A stretch of 64,000 nucleotides of DNA. Origin: Chionis minor (lineage: Eukaryota; Chordata; Aves; Charadriiformes; Chionididae). Shown here piece after piece: positions 10,383-21,631 of this stretch. The first letter of the stretch is position 1, and each line of letters begins with the position of its first letter. Position numbers and translations under genes: made by a program. The DNA is taken from contig VZSF01001309.1 of NCBI GenBank assembly GCA_013398295.1, forward strand, positions 62,001-126,000, given 5' to 3'. The notes under the pieces are model-generated. The model was not told the DNA's origin. It worked only from the letters and a program-made list of their open reading frames with translations, and ran no database searches.

Positions 10383-13300
10383 AAGGCAGCAGAACCTGGT
10401 GTGCCTCGGTGGGTGCCCGGTTTTAAACATATGGGCTGTAACTTCTGAAGTTGGGAAATCGGTTCGGCAGAGCAGAATCGCGCCGTTCAACTCTACTTCC
10501 AAGTTGTCAGGGAGGGAAGCTGCGGGAGATTACTGAGAGTTATTTTGAATTACTTGAGGCATTTAACATTTTCAAGCTGAAATTATACGGAAATCTGAAG
10601 ATTGGAGTTTAACGTATTACTTTATTCAACAGTAAATAGGGTTTGTTTGGTTTTTTTCCGGTGAAATTGCTGTTTCTGTCAATAATGTTTTATTTTATAG
10701 AATATACAGAGGTCTTAATGCTGATTAAAGTTCTACTTGGGTAGTCTCTGAAAGAACAGGTAGAAATTCCACATCCCAAAGAAATCAGGGCAGATCCTTA
10801 AAAAATCTTAGAAGCTTGTCACTCTTGTATATCAAGGCTTAACATTTTAATTCTTCTCAAATAAGTCCATTGCAAAGTATGAAGACGTGTGTTAACACTT
10901 GACCTCCAGATGGTGAAGAGCTTTCCAGTTACAGGCAAAAAGTCTAAAAATTACAGTTCTGTGCATTCAGAAATGCAACACTTTTCAGTAACACATTTAA
11001 AGGACCAAATACCTTGGTTACTTTGCAGGTAAAGTGGACTGTGAGGAACCTAAAATAGCATTAAGGAGCCAGGCCCTAGTCTAAAGACAAAAAGCCTGGG
11101 ATTTGGTGGGGGTGAAGGAGGAAAGCCATGTTAAGTGACAGATATGGGGAGTGGCTTAGGCCACTCCTGTTTCCGTCGCCCTTGAAACTGGGCCCACAGA
11201 TACTCCTCTACTTTAAGGGCATCTTAAAAATTGCTGTCATCCTTTCTGCCACCTTATGCCGCATGAGCTCTGGCCAAAAAAAAAGAAAACAAACCCCTTA
11301 AAAATTACAAACCCTAAAACAAATGAACAAAAACATCTTCCAGGAGAAGGCAGCAGAGATTTCTGCCAGTGGGAGAAGCTGCATAAGACACCTGGAGAAG
11401 CCTCTCTTGTTTTTCCTGGATTTTTTTTCTGCTCTGAACTGTGCTTCAATCCCATTTTTCTTTCATCTTCTCCTCTTCACCTCAGGTTCCTCCTACCCCC
11501 TCTGCTCCTTTCCCCTAGCCTTTTCTTGCCATTGATTTGCAGAGGAATACCAAGGCATTTTGGCACAGAAAGAGAGTGTAGATGCCTCCGAGGTGCCGCC
11601 GGGAGGATGCAGCGAGACAGGAGCCGGGAGGATCCTCGTGCCCGCCTTGGGTAACCCTGGTGCTGTAATTGAGGTGCCAGTCATCTGGGTTAATTGGGCA
11701 CTGTGGACTCAAACTCAAAGGCGTACTTCTCTCATGGCATCTCCTTTAAATAATTTGTATGTATATATAGAAAAACCTCTGCGTTTAATCTCACCTCTTT
11801 ACTTGTGCCGATTTGTTTATTTATCCTCAGGCTCTCAGCTCCCTGCAGTAAAAACAGCCGTTTCCTGAATGTCAGGTAATATGTAAATGGTGGCTGCTTT
11901 TCCTTTCAAATTAATTCATCATGATTTTCATTTTATTTTGCTAAAGTAGAAGCAAAAGATTGCTGTCGGGGACTATGAAAATCTTGGAGTAACTCTGCAG
12001 CAGTTTAGGCCTGCAAATAGTTTTTTTTGGGTCAAGAGCCTGAGAGTTTGTCCTTCTTCTCGCCAGGCACCTTCAGGTACTGGAAGTGGACGGGGGGTTT
12101 TCTGACAGTCTGTGGGCAGCGGCGCCGCCACACAACCTCCCAGCGCTTTCTCGTCAATACTGCTTTAAAATCTAGGTGAGCTGTTTCCTCCCCAGAGTGA
12201 CAATCGTCAGTGGCCGGGGAAGGAAAGCCGGCGTCTGATTGCTGCGCTGCTGCACTTGGTTTAGTTGTGTTATGTCACGGCATTTGTCCCGTCGTGTCCC
12301 CTGCAACGTCTTCCCGGGCAGCAAAACGCAACCCGACAGAATGCTTTACGGCAAGCTGCAATCTTTACTCTTTGCTGATGGAAGAACATACACTTGGGGC
12401 GCAAAAAAATCACAGAACAGGTTGTTTCCCATCCTATTTTCTTCCGAAAGAGGTTGCTCCCCTGCGTTTCCCTCCTGAGTTTTTACCGTGTAATTTAATT
12501 GCTCTGTTCCAGTTATCTTGCCTTGAAACTGGGCAACTTCAGATGGCCCTAATGCAGCCTAATGAATGAAGGAAGGCTTGTAAACGGTGAGGAAGCTCTT
12601 AGTAAGAAACCGAAATGTAAAATTTTATTTGGTTTATGCATTATATTTTTGCTCGTTCTGCAGTTCTGTTCTCCACCCCAAAAAAATCCATCTTGGGGCT
12701 GTCTGCTATCTGTTTTGCTAATCCATTGAGCTACCATTTTTAATCATTGCTTAAAAACTAATGGTACTATGAAGATTGCTCCGTTTAAGAAGGTGAAATG
12801 TATTTGTCTTTCTTACACGCTGAGACACAGATGGGCCAGTTGGATTTTTCCCCATGGCATGATGTGTCTCTACTGTGCACTGAACACTGTTTAGAGACAC
12901 CCGAGTTGCAACAAACAAGCCATTCTTGGATGAGGGGTGTTCTATCAAGTCAGGTCAGCCCCGTGGTCCGCCTGGGCTCAGGAAACGTGAATCCTACAGC
13001 TTGTCCCCGCAGGAAGAAGAGGTCCTGTTTCCCTGCCCTTCTCCTCCTCTCTCATCACCTTCCCTGCCCTGGCACTTGTCAGATCCTTCACTTGTGCTTT
13101 TAACCTGGCAGAGAACTATTTGCTTTTCAGTTCTCCACTGGCTTGTGCGTTGACCTGGTTCATGGGCGAAGTCCAAGAGGCTGCAGGGAAGGGAGGGAAG
13201 AGGACGGCTGGGGAGCTCTGCGTTTCAGCAGGACGAATCTGCTGGATCAGCTTTGCTCTCCCGTGGCAGCCGGACTCATTAGCTGAGGAAGGAGTAATTA

Positions 13301-15504
13301 CTGCTTGTTGCTTCTGGGACCTGAGCTGGTGTCCAGCCATGATGCTGCCTTGCGTGGTGTAGAGCCACTTGCACAAGTCAGTGGTAGAGCTCTCTTGACA
13401 GCCAGGGAGCACCCCGACGCTCTGGCCTGTCTTCCTCTGGCTCGAATGGAGAAGTTTAAAAAAAAGTGCCAAAAGAGGAGTTAGAAGCACGGATTCAGTT
13501 GCCTCATTAATTTGTTTTAATCTGCATTGTTACGAAGTTTGACAACACGCGAAGGATCTTTGTATATTGAAATGCAACGTTCATCTGCTGTCAGCTCAAA
13601 CGTTCGTCTGACAGGTCTACCCACAATTATAAAATCTCTGGGATTCTTTTATTTGTTGTCTTGTTCTAGCACTTGTGATGATTATTTTTACCCTTTTATC
13701 TGCCAGTATCAATAAAAACAAAAGCTGAGATTCACACGTTCTGACGTGAATCTAGAAGCTGGGAGTTAGCCCTCCCTCTGGAGAGGTGTTCAGTGGAGTA
13801 ATCTATTTTAAAGCCTTCGTCTTCAGTTGAGAAGAAAAGGCAAAAATTTCAGAAATGCAGATTGACAAGTGCCTTGGATTCTAAGTCCTCAAGGCTCATC
13901 ACATGGCTGCAATTTTTTACTTTTCTCTTGGTAAACGTGCTGTTATGGCTCTGTTTTTTCATCCCTGTAGCTCTAGTAAAGGGCTTTACAATTGCGTGAT
14001 TCTGGGTAAAAATGTAGGTCCCACTCCGTGTAGTAGATGAATGGGTGGCAGGACAACAGCCTTTCTTTACTAATTTTGGGGGAATTTTTTGTTTCCTTTC
14101 ATGCAACACTTAGCATGCAAAAAATAAGTAGCTGTGCTGGGTGGAGAATTTTTGCTTTGGGAGATGCAAAGGCCCCAAATGTCTTTAGAAGATCAAGTAA
14201 CCTGGGAGAACAAGTAACTAGAAAAACCAGATGGCAAAGGCAATTGGTCGGTGAGGAAAAGACTGGGAATAGGTTGAATGTCAGTGATGGGGTTACGTGG
14301 TGTTTATGGCCAGGCTGATTGCAGTGACTGATTGACTGACTTCTTCAACACCCCCCAGGTGCCTCCTTGTGTCCATCCAACCTTGCTGACTGCCACGGGC
14401 GCGTTGGCTGCACGAACCCATTTTGGTGTTTTTGCTTTAGCGCTCCCATGTTTGACCAGCCCCTTCAGCCTCAGTGTAGCAATGCAGGCTTCGTTATTAC
14501 AGTTAATCATCCCTAATTGAAACAATACTCTAAGTGAATCCTTGTGCGTCTCAGCACTGGGAGGCACTGGCAGTTCTCTTCCAGTTCAGTTTGTTTACAG
14601 ACTTCCACAAGCATCATTTACAAAGTTCAGAGGCACGTTGATAAATCCCCTCGCTGGTTCAGTAGTGCTTCAATCAATCATCAAACTAACAGCATCAACA
14701 TTTTTCCTGGGCTATTATCATCACTTCAATTGCTGCAGCAATATATTCTGCACCAATAAATCAAGAGTGATCATTTCAGATGGGCAGCAACACAAACAGC
14801 TTTTTAAAAAATATATCTTTTAGCAATCTCCTTTCATCTTTCTGTTGGTTATTCTCATGATATAACAGTAGGATCATTTTGTGTGTTTGTCTTACTTTCC
14901 CCATTTACACAAAAGACAATCTGGTATTTTCCAGATTTTTTTTTTTTCACCAGCCAGTCAACAGGCCCCTAGCTAGCATGATCATTTTTCATTTTTCATT
15001 TACCTTTTTCTTCTTTGCTGCTCATTTCTGTAAGCGTGGAATGTCCTTGCGTTAAGAAATAGGTTGTATTTCCTCAGGCAACAGGTGCTTATCTTTTCGG
15101 TTACAACATAAAACTGACAAAGCAGCTCACATATCTAACAGCTATCGTAGGAGAATCTGAAACCTTTCTCCCCTTTAGTGAGTACTTTGCTTTTTTTTTA
15201 AAGGCAAGCTGCAGCTGCAACACCTGAATTATTGTGTGGCGGGACTTTCTGTGGGTTACAGTTCCCTATCACATTTTCCCATTTCCCAACACAAGAAATG
15301 TATTTATTCTTTACATTCCGTGCACATGCTTGTTTTCATGAAAGATTTTTATGTTCTGAGCCTTGTGTTCCCTCCTTTTCAACACATGTGGATAGTTAAA
15401 GGAATTTTCTTAATTTCCTGGTTTAGACTTTCCTCAGAGATTGCTTGTTATGTTTTCCCTTCCTTACAGTATACAAATATGTCTGCTGGCTGGAAATAGT
15501 AAGA
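10383..15504. other. Unique non-coding sequence
   Basis: No transposon or RNA gene is recognised across this 5 kb. Open frames of 119-132 codons (11,256-11,654; 12,210-12,569; 13,116-13,490) show no domain or motif known to me and are overlapped by frames on other strands. A T/C-rich tract lies at about 11,405-11,530. Confidence 0.55.
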
Positions 15505-15891
15505 CTAGTTTTCGCTGAAAGTTGGCAACTCAGGTGATGACAATTGGCTCGCTCTCCCTGTTACCCAGCTGTAGCGTGTATTGACTTCCGTGCCAGATGG
15601 CACACCACACACGTATAATAAGATTGCGTTTGATGTTTCTGGGTGAGTAATACCCCACTTGATTGCGGTATTTGATACTTCATCCAAAATGATCTGTTGT
15701 CCTTTGCGAAGCAAAGGCTTCGGTTTTGGCTTCGTACCTAGCGTGTCATTGAGGCATCCACCTTGCACAATTTCAGCAGATTGCAAAAGCGTTTGGTTGT
15801 AGAGTGCGAGTTTGAGAGGTGGCTCAGGAGGAGGGCAGTCTGCAGAGGACTCGCTTGACTGAGAACAAAACCTTCTTTCTTTGTGGTCTTT
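15505..15891 (-). other. Candidate unassigned exon (protein-like open frame)
   Basis: A minus-strand frame is open for about 130 codons, from 15,891 down to a TAG at 15,505. The peptide is hydrophilic and mixed in composition, with motifs such as PPPEPPLKLALYNQ, GTKPKPKPLL and KGQQIILDEVS; it does not look like translated low-complexity DNA. Upstream on the same strand is a pyrimidine-rich stretch ending in cttgaag, which could be a splice acceptor just before 15,891. Possible donors lie inside the frame after GIKWG-type and SYSW-type codons ('gtatta', 'gtaaca'). I do not recognise the family. A chance frame of this length is quite possible in 64 kb, so this is only a candidate. It could belong with the minus-strand frame at 35,220-35,549. 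Confidence 0.25.
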
Positions 15892-15897
15892 CTTCAA

Positions 15898-16082
15898 GAC
15901 AAAACGAGGTGGAAATTGGAGTTACGTGCCTAATTGGAAAAATCCCTGTTTCATGCAAAATGAAAGATTTCCTTGCGATTTTCTAAGGTTTTGTTTTCTT
16001 TTTTTCTTTAAATAAAAATACATTTGACTGGTCATTCTCATTCAGGCCCGTTATAATGGTATCATGACCCAAACTGTTGTAT
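15898..16082. other. Unique non-coding sequence
   Basis: Short unique stretch between the candidate exon and the tandem duplication; nothing further is seen. Confidence 0.5.
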
Positions 16083-16154
16083 AGCTGGTAGAAAATCTCT
16101 CTTCTAATGGGAACAATCAGCTGATAGAAAATCTCTCTTCTAATGGGAACAATC
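16083..16154 (+). repeat. 36-bp tandem duplication (two copies)
   Basis: Two adjacent 36-bp copies (16,083-16,118 and 16,119-16,154) share the core 'gaaaatctctcttctaatgg' and differ at a single base (ggtag versus gatag). Such near-identity implies a recent duplication or the collapsed or expanded edge of a small polymorphic repeat. The copies contain no known repeat family. Confidence 0.92.
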
Positions 16155-17687
16155 ATCTGCAGGCCTGAACTTGTATATCAGCATCAAGAGGAACTGCACC
16201 AGGGTCCAGAGATCAGTGGGGACTTGGGAGTCACGGAAAGAAGACGGCAAAAAAATGCTCCATCCGTTCCCACAATCGCCTGGGAAGTCCTGGTAAGACG
16301 TAGGAACCCGAGTAATATTTGAGCTAATGTTGAGAAGAGGAGCACCATGCACTCACAAAAAGATTTAGTTTTTTAACCTTTCCTGCTGCCTGAATTTTGA
16401 CTTAGAAAAATAACCAGTTTTCAAATCACCTGGCATAATGCATTCCAACCTCTGATCTATATTCAAATTAAAAGCATAGAATTGAAAAAAAAAAAAAAAA
16501 AATCAGTGTTTTTTTCAGTCTCCTGAGTCAGCCAATTTGGCAGCTACAAGAAATGATTTACTTTTTTATAATTCCAAATGTGGCAGGATTAGCCCTTCAT
16601 CTTGTTGTTTCGGTATGTCTGCATTAATTATTTTCTATCCTCTTTAGTTCAACAATAAACTCACGTTTTCAGCTCAATGGAACGGCCTATTCTAAAATCG
16701 TGTAAATATTATTCAGAACTAGGTGATACCCATGTGCGGTCTTGCCAAAGTAGACTCATTTATTTTTTAACTTCTTTAGCATACTCAGTCATCCAAGGAG
16801 CAAAACAATACATGATTTATAAAAGTCATTTAATGAATTTCATCCATCTCCCCTTGGAATGTCAATGTTGCTGAGACATGGGCACAAGTAGAAAGAACAA
16901 CAGCAGAAATCCCTAGGAAATTATCATTCTGCTTTCTGGAGAAGCTCTGTTTGTGTGGAAGGGCTAAAATACTACTTTACTGTTCAAAATCTAAATTGAA
17001 CAGAGCTAGTTAAAACAGGCAGAGCCTGTGGCCTGTGCTGCCAAGAAGGGATTTGCTTTCCTGGATAAAAACATCCTGTTGAGGGATGTTCCGCTGCCGA
17101 GCTGACCGCCACCTCCCAGCCTGGCACTGCTGCGTCACTCGGTGCCGTATTTAATCCTCTCAAAACTTTGGTTTGAATTGCTGCGGACCCCGGTTGCAAT
17201 CTTTGTATAGCCAGATGTGAAGGTTACTGATATGAGTGGGTCTGGTTTGAGGTATCTGGGGTTTTTAGAGGGGCAGACGGACAGGTCTCCGTGCACGCTC
17301 CCCACATGGGTGTGCTGTACGTGGGATTACTGGGCGACCTGCGAGCAGGTCAAGAGTTAAAGCTAATAACCTGCTGTTTTACACCAGAGATGTTTCGGCC
17401 CAATTTGTCAGTCATTCCGAAGGGTAATATCTAGAAAGTTGCAACTGTCTGAAATAGGGGTAATTTTCTCATGTCTCGGAAAAGGCTCAGCTAATACAAG
17501 CTTGTGCTGATGCATTTTAGAAATTTAAGTCTTGCTGCCACCCATCTCAAATCCTTCCCATTTTCAGATTCTGCGATTCCTCGTATTTCACTTTGAGGTG
17601 GGAAGGGCGGAACTTTCCTAAATTGAGATCTGCCTGATGATTTAAAATCGGTGCTACCGGTCCAGCCTTAGTGCGCTGTATAAAGGA
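16155..17687. other. Unique non-coding sequence
   Basis: An A18 run lies at 16,485-16,502. No coding sequence or transposon is recognised. The open frame 16,984-17,199 (minus) has no supporting features. Confidence 0.55.
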
Positions 17688-17915
17688 TTATCGTTTAAAT
17701 TGTAACTCAGTATGAAGTCCTCCCGAGTCGGTTATACGTCGCGGTTTCTTTAGCTGGCAGAAGGGTTGACAACAAATTGCACTCTTCGGCTTTGTTTTAT
17801 ACAACCTGTGCATGGTTCTCATTACAAATGCCACCTTCTCCCTGGTGCAGCCAGCAGTGGCGTTATATACGGCTTCTGTTGAGGAGGTAAAGTCATCTCT
17901 CAGTACAATTTGCAT
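17688..17915 (-). other. Unassigned minus-strand open frame opposite a micro-exon candidate
   Basis: A 75-codon frame starting with ATG at 17,915 encodes a mixed, basic peptide with two closely spaced cysteines (ICCQPFCQLKK). I recognise no domain. The opposite strand of the same interval carries an acceptor/donor pair (see 17,851-17,886). At most one of these readings is likely to be real, and chance accounts for both reasonably well. Confidence 0.12.
17851..17886 (+). other. Candidate 36-nt micro-exon
   Basis: A polypyrimidine stretch ending in ccctggtgcag forms a strong 3' splice-site match just before 17,851. Thirty-six bases later gaggag is followed by gtaaag, a good 5' splice-site match. 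The 36 nt are open in the frame reading PAVALYTASVEE and keep frame (divisible by three). All this is visible in the sequence. That it is spliced in vivo is inference, and short acceptor/donor pairs also arise by chance. Confidence 0.2.
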
Positions 17916-18429
17916 GGTGCAATTTTCAAGAAATTAATATTGCAGTAATATTTTCTCCTCAACTCTGAGAAATCACATGGAAGTGCAAGCTAGGTAGCTG
18001 TTATAACTGTAGAGGTGTACAATAAATAATAATTACGGATCATATTTATCTACAGTAATAGCTGTTCGTAGGATGGAGCGTACTGCCATTTCTCTTTCTT
18101 GCGTTTGGAATCTGAAACACGAATGTCGCAGATCAAATCCTGCTTTATCGTGCCATTTTACCCTTTGTCTGTTATCCATTAATGACTGGTGTTAGCCAGA
18201 TCATTGCTTTCTGTGGATGGCTGTTCTGAAGATGTCAGCTCCGAGTTCAGCAGTTGCTCTCGTCAGCATTGCCCTTAATCACAGAGTCGCCGTATCGCTC
18301 CTCTTCCTCGCGTCGTTTTGTTGTGCTGTTATTTGTCATCCTAAATATACTAGCAGGACTTCCGAATCCATATGTAAATGAAAAATACAGCTTCGTTTAA
18401 TAATAGCTAAAACTCTACTGCGCCGGCGA
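17916..18429. other. Unique non-coding sequence
   Basis: Unique AT-rich sequence without a recognisable gene, repeat or RNA. Confidence 0.5.
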
Positions 18430-18905
18430 GGAAATGAGTAGCTTGATGAGGAGCATAACGAATGGTCAGAGCATCCCGAGCCCGACCTGGCAGCCACCTG
18501 CCCGGCGAGGGCTGAGCAGGAGTGGCACGTGGGCTTCGGCTGCTTTGGAAACATGTTTGGGATACGTAGGACTGGTTGGGGAGCAGCCCAGGGGAACAGG
18601 CGCAGGCGCTGGAGCCGGCAGCGTCCCGGGCTGGCGGAGCAGGGACGTGGCCAGGAGGTGGAGGAGCGCGGTTATCCCCCTTTACTCAGCGCTCCGTGGG
18701 CGGAAAAGGGACAACAGACCTGAACTGGAGGTTGAGAGGTCCAGACTGTATTGGAGTTGTGCCTCCAGGTTGTGCCATCTCCGTGCTTGGAGGTTTGTGG
18801 GACCTGAGAGGACCAAGCTCTGAGCCACCAGGTCAGACCCTGGAGTTGCCCCTCCTGGGGGCAGAAGGTCCAACCAGAGACCTCCTAGGAGCCCTTCTCA
18901 CCTGA
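18430..18905. other. GC-rich block
   Basis: A sharply bounded GC-rich block of about 475 bp sits between AT-rich flanks. Open frames occur in all three plus frames (18,434-18,823, 18,529-18,723, 18,576-18,905), as expected from its composition. Part of it (about 18,640-18,790) resembles the ORF2 3' region of CR1. The source of the remainder is not recognised. A decayed CR1 of a GC-rich subfamily is the simplest reading. Confidence 0.5.
18640..18790 (+). mobile_element. Probable CR1 ORF2 scrap
   Basis: The segment encoding 'VARRWRSAVIPLYSALRG' parallels the CR1 ORF2 C-terminal motif VASRxREVIxPLYSALVRP, and the nucleotides around 18,648-18,697 align with it. A second short match (about 18,750-18,775) corresponds to the following CR1 'leuglutyrcysvalgln' stretch. 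About 40 extra bases lie between the two matches, so the copy is rearranged. No CR1 3' end is attached. Confidence 0.45.
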
Positions 18906-19844
18906 ATTACTCTCTTGTTCTATTTTTTCTCATTCTATGATACTTTTTTTGTGGGCATATATAGCTTGCAGATGCACGTTGCACAGCTGCTGATAACTTT
19001 TTAATAACTGAAGACAGTGATGAACGTGCTTTTTCGATTGATAAAAAGGTTACATGTATAGCTAAAATGTCTCACTTCAGGGGAAATTTTGACCAACAAC
19101 TTAAAAAAACCCATTTTAGTGATTTTGCATTTTTATGCAGACAACAAAAGAAATATGTTGTGTTTGTACTAACAATAGGTCTGTTTTCCCAAATAAGAAA
19201 GACCGCGCGGAAGCATGCGCTGTTATATGACAAAGCATAAATAATCAGTAGAAAAAAATTGTTTAGGAATGTCCCAAATTATAAACCACATAAGTACATT
19301 TAAAGCAGGTCTTTGTAATCTTTGCAAGGGCTTTTCATACCAAGTCACCCAAATACATGAAAAAAAGAGAAATCTTTTAAACCGTCTCCTGATAGTTGAA
19401 AGGTCATTAATATCAAATGCAAGTCTGGCATGCATTTCAAGTGGCTTTATCAAATCCAAACAGCTAGTAATTTCATATTGCATATACTAGATTTAAAATA
19501 AAATGAAAAAATAATTAGGGTTTTTAAGTAAACTCTGTGGCGTACTCCTTTCAAAGCAGGAAGGTCCCTGAACAGGACACATCTGGGGTCTAGAAAGTTA
19601 TACCCTTCAGAGTAGCTCTGGTCCATTCAACTTAAATGTCAGATCAGCTTTTCTGTAAAAACTCTAATCCATTGCATCATTTTTGCATTGGGTACCTAGA
19701 TGGAAATTGCGGAGTTGTGTTTTCCTGGGGAAACAAAATGGACTCTTTCCTTAAGTTGTTCTTTAATACCCACCTTCTCTGAAGCCGTGAGTTTAAGACT
19801 GAATTTAAAAGCTGTATCACTCAGCTTTACTGATTTTCTCTGTT
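18906..19844. other. Unique AT-rich non-coding sequence
   Basis: No gene or repeat is recognised. Open frames at 19,223-19,490 occur on both strands and show no motif. Confidence 0.5.
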
Positions 19845-20001
19845 GAAGGGCGGTGGTGGAACCGCCGACCCTGGAGGTATTTCCCAGCCGGGCAGACGTG
19901 ATGCTGAGGGACACGGGTTAGCGGTGGGTTTGGCAGGGTTACGTTAATGGTTGGACTCGATGATCTTAAAGGTCTTTTCCAACCCAGACGATTCTATGAT
20001 T
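19845..20001 (+). mobile_element. CR1 LINE, 5'-truncated 3' end
   Basis: The last ~155 bp of a CR1 element. It begins within the ggtggtggaaccgcc segment, which encodes the ORF2 C-terminus, and continues through the gacgtgatgctgagggac block and the ttggactcgatgatcttaaa block. It ends in gattctatgatt at 20,001. The plus orientation is set by the terminal octamer-like repeat. The copy is severely 5'-truncated and non-coding. Confidence 0.95.
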
Positions 20002-20630
20002 TAAAATTTGGTAATTGTGTATATTAAGGAAATGCAAAGATGGGGAAGCATTATACTTTTAGGTTTTCTATTTAATTGCTTGTCCTGGAAATGATTTTAG
20101 CTGTTCTAAGATATTTTATACAAATAAATGTCAAACTAGAGATCTAACAAAATCAATACAAATTAATTCTGAATTCATTTGCCTTCCTCTTCTTCCACAA
20201 AAGCAATAGGAAAGTGAATGGTACTCCTAAGTCTAAAAGCAACACGAGCCGGACTCCTACATACAATATTTGCATTAGAAGTTACTTCATAGCAGGCCGG
20301 TTTGCATTTTGCATTTATTTGTTATCTTCCATTTAAAGGCAAAAAAGTATTGTGTCTAAACAACATTGTCATTGTACTTGTATTGGCTACTGGAATTTTA
20401 TGGCAATTTGTATTTTAAATAATTCAGGATTATAATTATTGCTTGGCTAACTGCACAGTTACTATTCAGAGTACCTCATGTATATTTTACTGCAACGTAC
20501 GTTCTATATCAGAGCAGACCTTTTGCAAATTGATTCATTTGCATCATTATATACTCTTTCAGAAATCATTTTCTGATTGTGAGGAATAGACTTCTGGTAG
20601 AATCAGAGAGCTAATTCCTAGAACCCATCT
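20002..20630. promoter_or_regulatory. Candidate conserved non-coding element with POU/SOX-like motifs
   Basis: Unique AT-rich sequence with several recognisable transcription-factor cores. There is a perfect octamer ATTTGCAT at 20,537-20,544 and a repeated tttgcat at 20,301-20,314. Two abutting CATTGT (SOX-type ACAATG) cores lie at 20,364-20,375, and TAAT cores are scattered. The motifs are seen; conservation cannot be judged from one sequence and enhancer activity is inference. Confidence 0.3.
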
Positions 20631-20656
20631 TTATAGCTAAGGAAACTAAAAAAGAA
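20628..20656 (-). mobile_element. Possible MIR core fragment
   Basis: 'cccatctttatagctaagg' followed by aaactaaa resembles the reverse-complemented MIR segment cccattttacagatgaggaaactgag. Under 30 bp, so chance similarity cannot be excluded. Confidence 0.3.
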
Positions 20657-20815
20657 CCCAGATAAGATACTATTTTTTTTTCCCCATTTGGTGTAATTTT
20701 TAAAATGATGTGCCTCTGCTGAAATGGGAATTTTTGACAAAGAGAATATTTAGTAGAAAAATTTGCTTTTGCTCATTCACGTGGAAAAACTGAAAAAGAA
20801 AAATTATTAGGCTCG

Positions 20816-20838
20816 TTTTTTTTTTTTTTTTTTTTTTT
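20816..20838. repeat. T23 homopolymer
   Basis: Twenty-three consecutive T. No recognisable minus-strand retroelement follows on its right side, so it is annotated as a simple repeat. Confidence 0.95.
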
Positions 20839-21631
20839 CATCTGGAAATGATGACAAACTTTAGGGCTGTGTGGGATGCGAGCCTGTCACGTACCTTGGA
20901 GCACTTCCTTGTCCTCTACCCATTATCAATCTCTCCCAGCCACTTACTTTCAAAAGATACTAATTTAAAAAAATTAACCCACTGCAGAAATCCATTAGAG
21001 TTTTCTTTTTGCTCCCTCACCTACACAAATTGCCACTGCCTGAAGCCCAAGAGAAGCAAAAATCCTGGATGAATGACAAGTATCGTGGCTTTTCAAGTCT
21101 GATATCCTATCGCCCTGCAGGGATAGAAGAAAGGGGACAGATCCTCTGATCAGTCAACTTGGTACAACATAAACAGAGCAAAGTTGTTTTAAAATGGCTG
21201 AAGAGGGCTAATTCCCTTGTTCTGGGTGAACAGAGGCTCGGGGAGGCGATACTCCCACCCTGGCAGTGTGACAAGCTGCGTTCATCTGCAACTTCTGAAG
21301 GAACTAAGTTATTTGATGTTTTGTTTTGAAAAAATTATTGAGGACTGTTTTGTATGCAAAAAGTGTTCCATTCTTTTTTTTTTACCGCTGAGTCCTAGAT
21401 AACTAAAATTATGGTTATTGGAGGTACTACATTTAAATCTTGTAAAGTTCCTTAAAACGGTGCCACGATACATGGCGAGAACCTGTCGCAATGTGTGACG
21501 GGGCGTGCCTGTCCTGTGAAAAGTCATTCTTTTCATTGACTCACTAGAGAGATGGGCAGCTAGCAAGAAGTTAAATCCTCTATTGTCCTTCTCCTCCTGA
21601 AATAAGGTAAAATAAACTGTGTGTGGATATA
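20839..21631. other. Unique non-coding sequence
   Basis: Nothing coding is supported. The minus-strand frame 21,309-21,743 runs into the neighbouring CR1 and is therefore artefactual. Confidence 0.55.

Noticed and set aside
15582..15605. attgacttccgtgcc as another dispersed-repeat word
   Set aside because: Only a few bases match, and it lies inside the protein-like frame at 15,505-15,891.
19016..19080. C-box-like gtgatga suggesting a C/D snoRNA
   Set aside because: No D box (ctga) at a suitable distance and no terminal stem.
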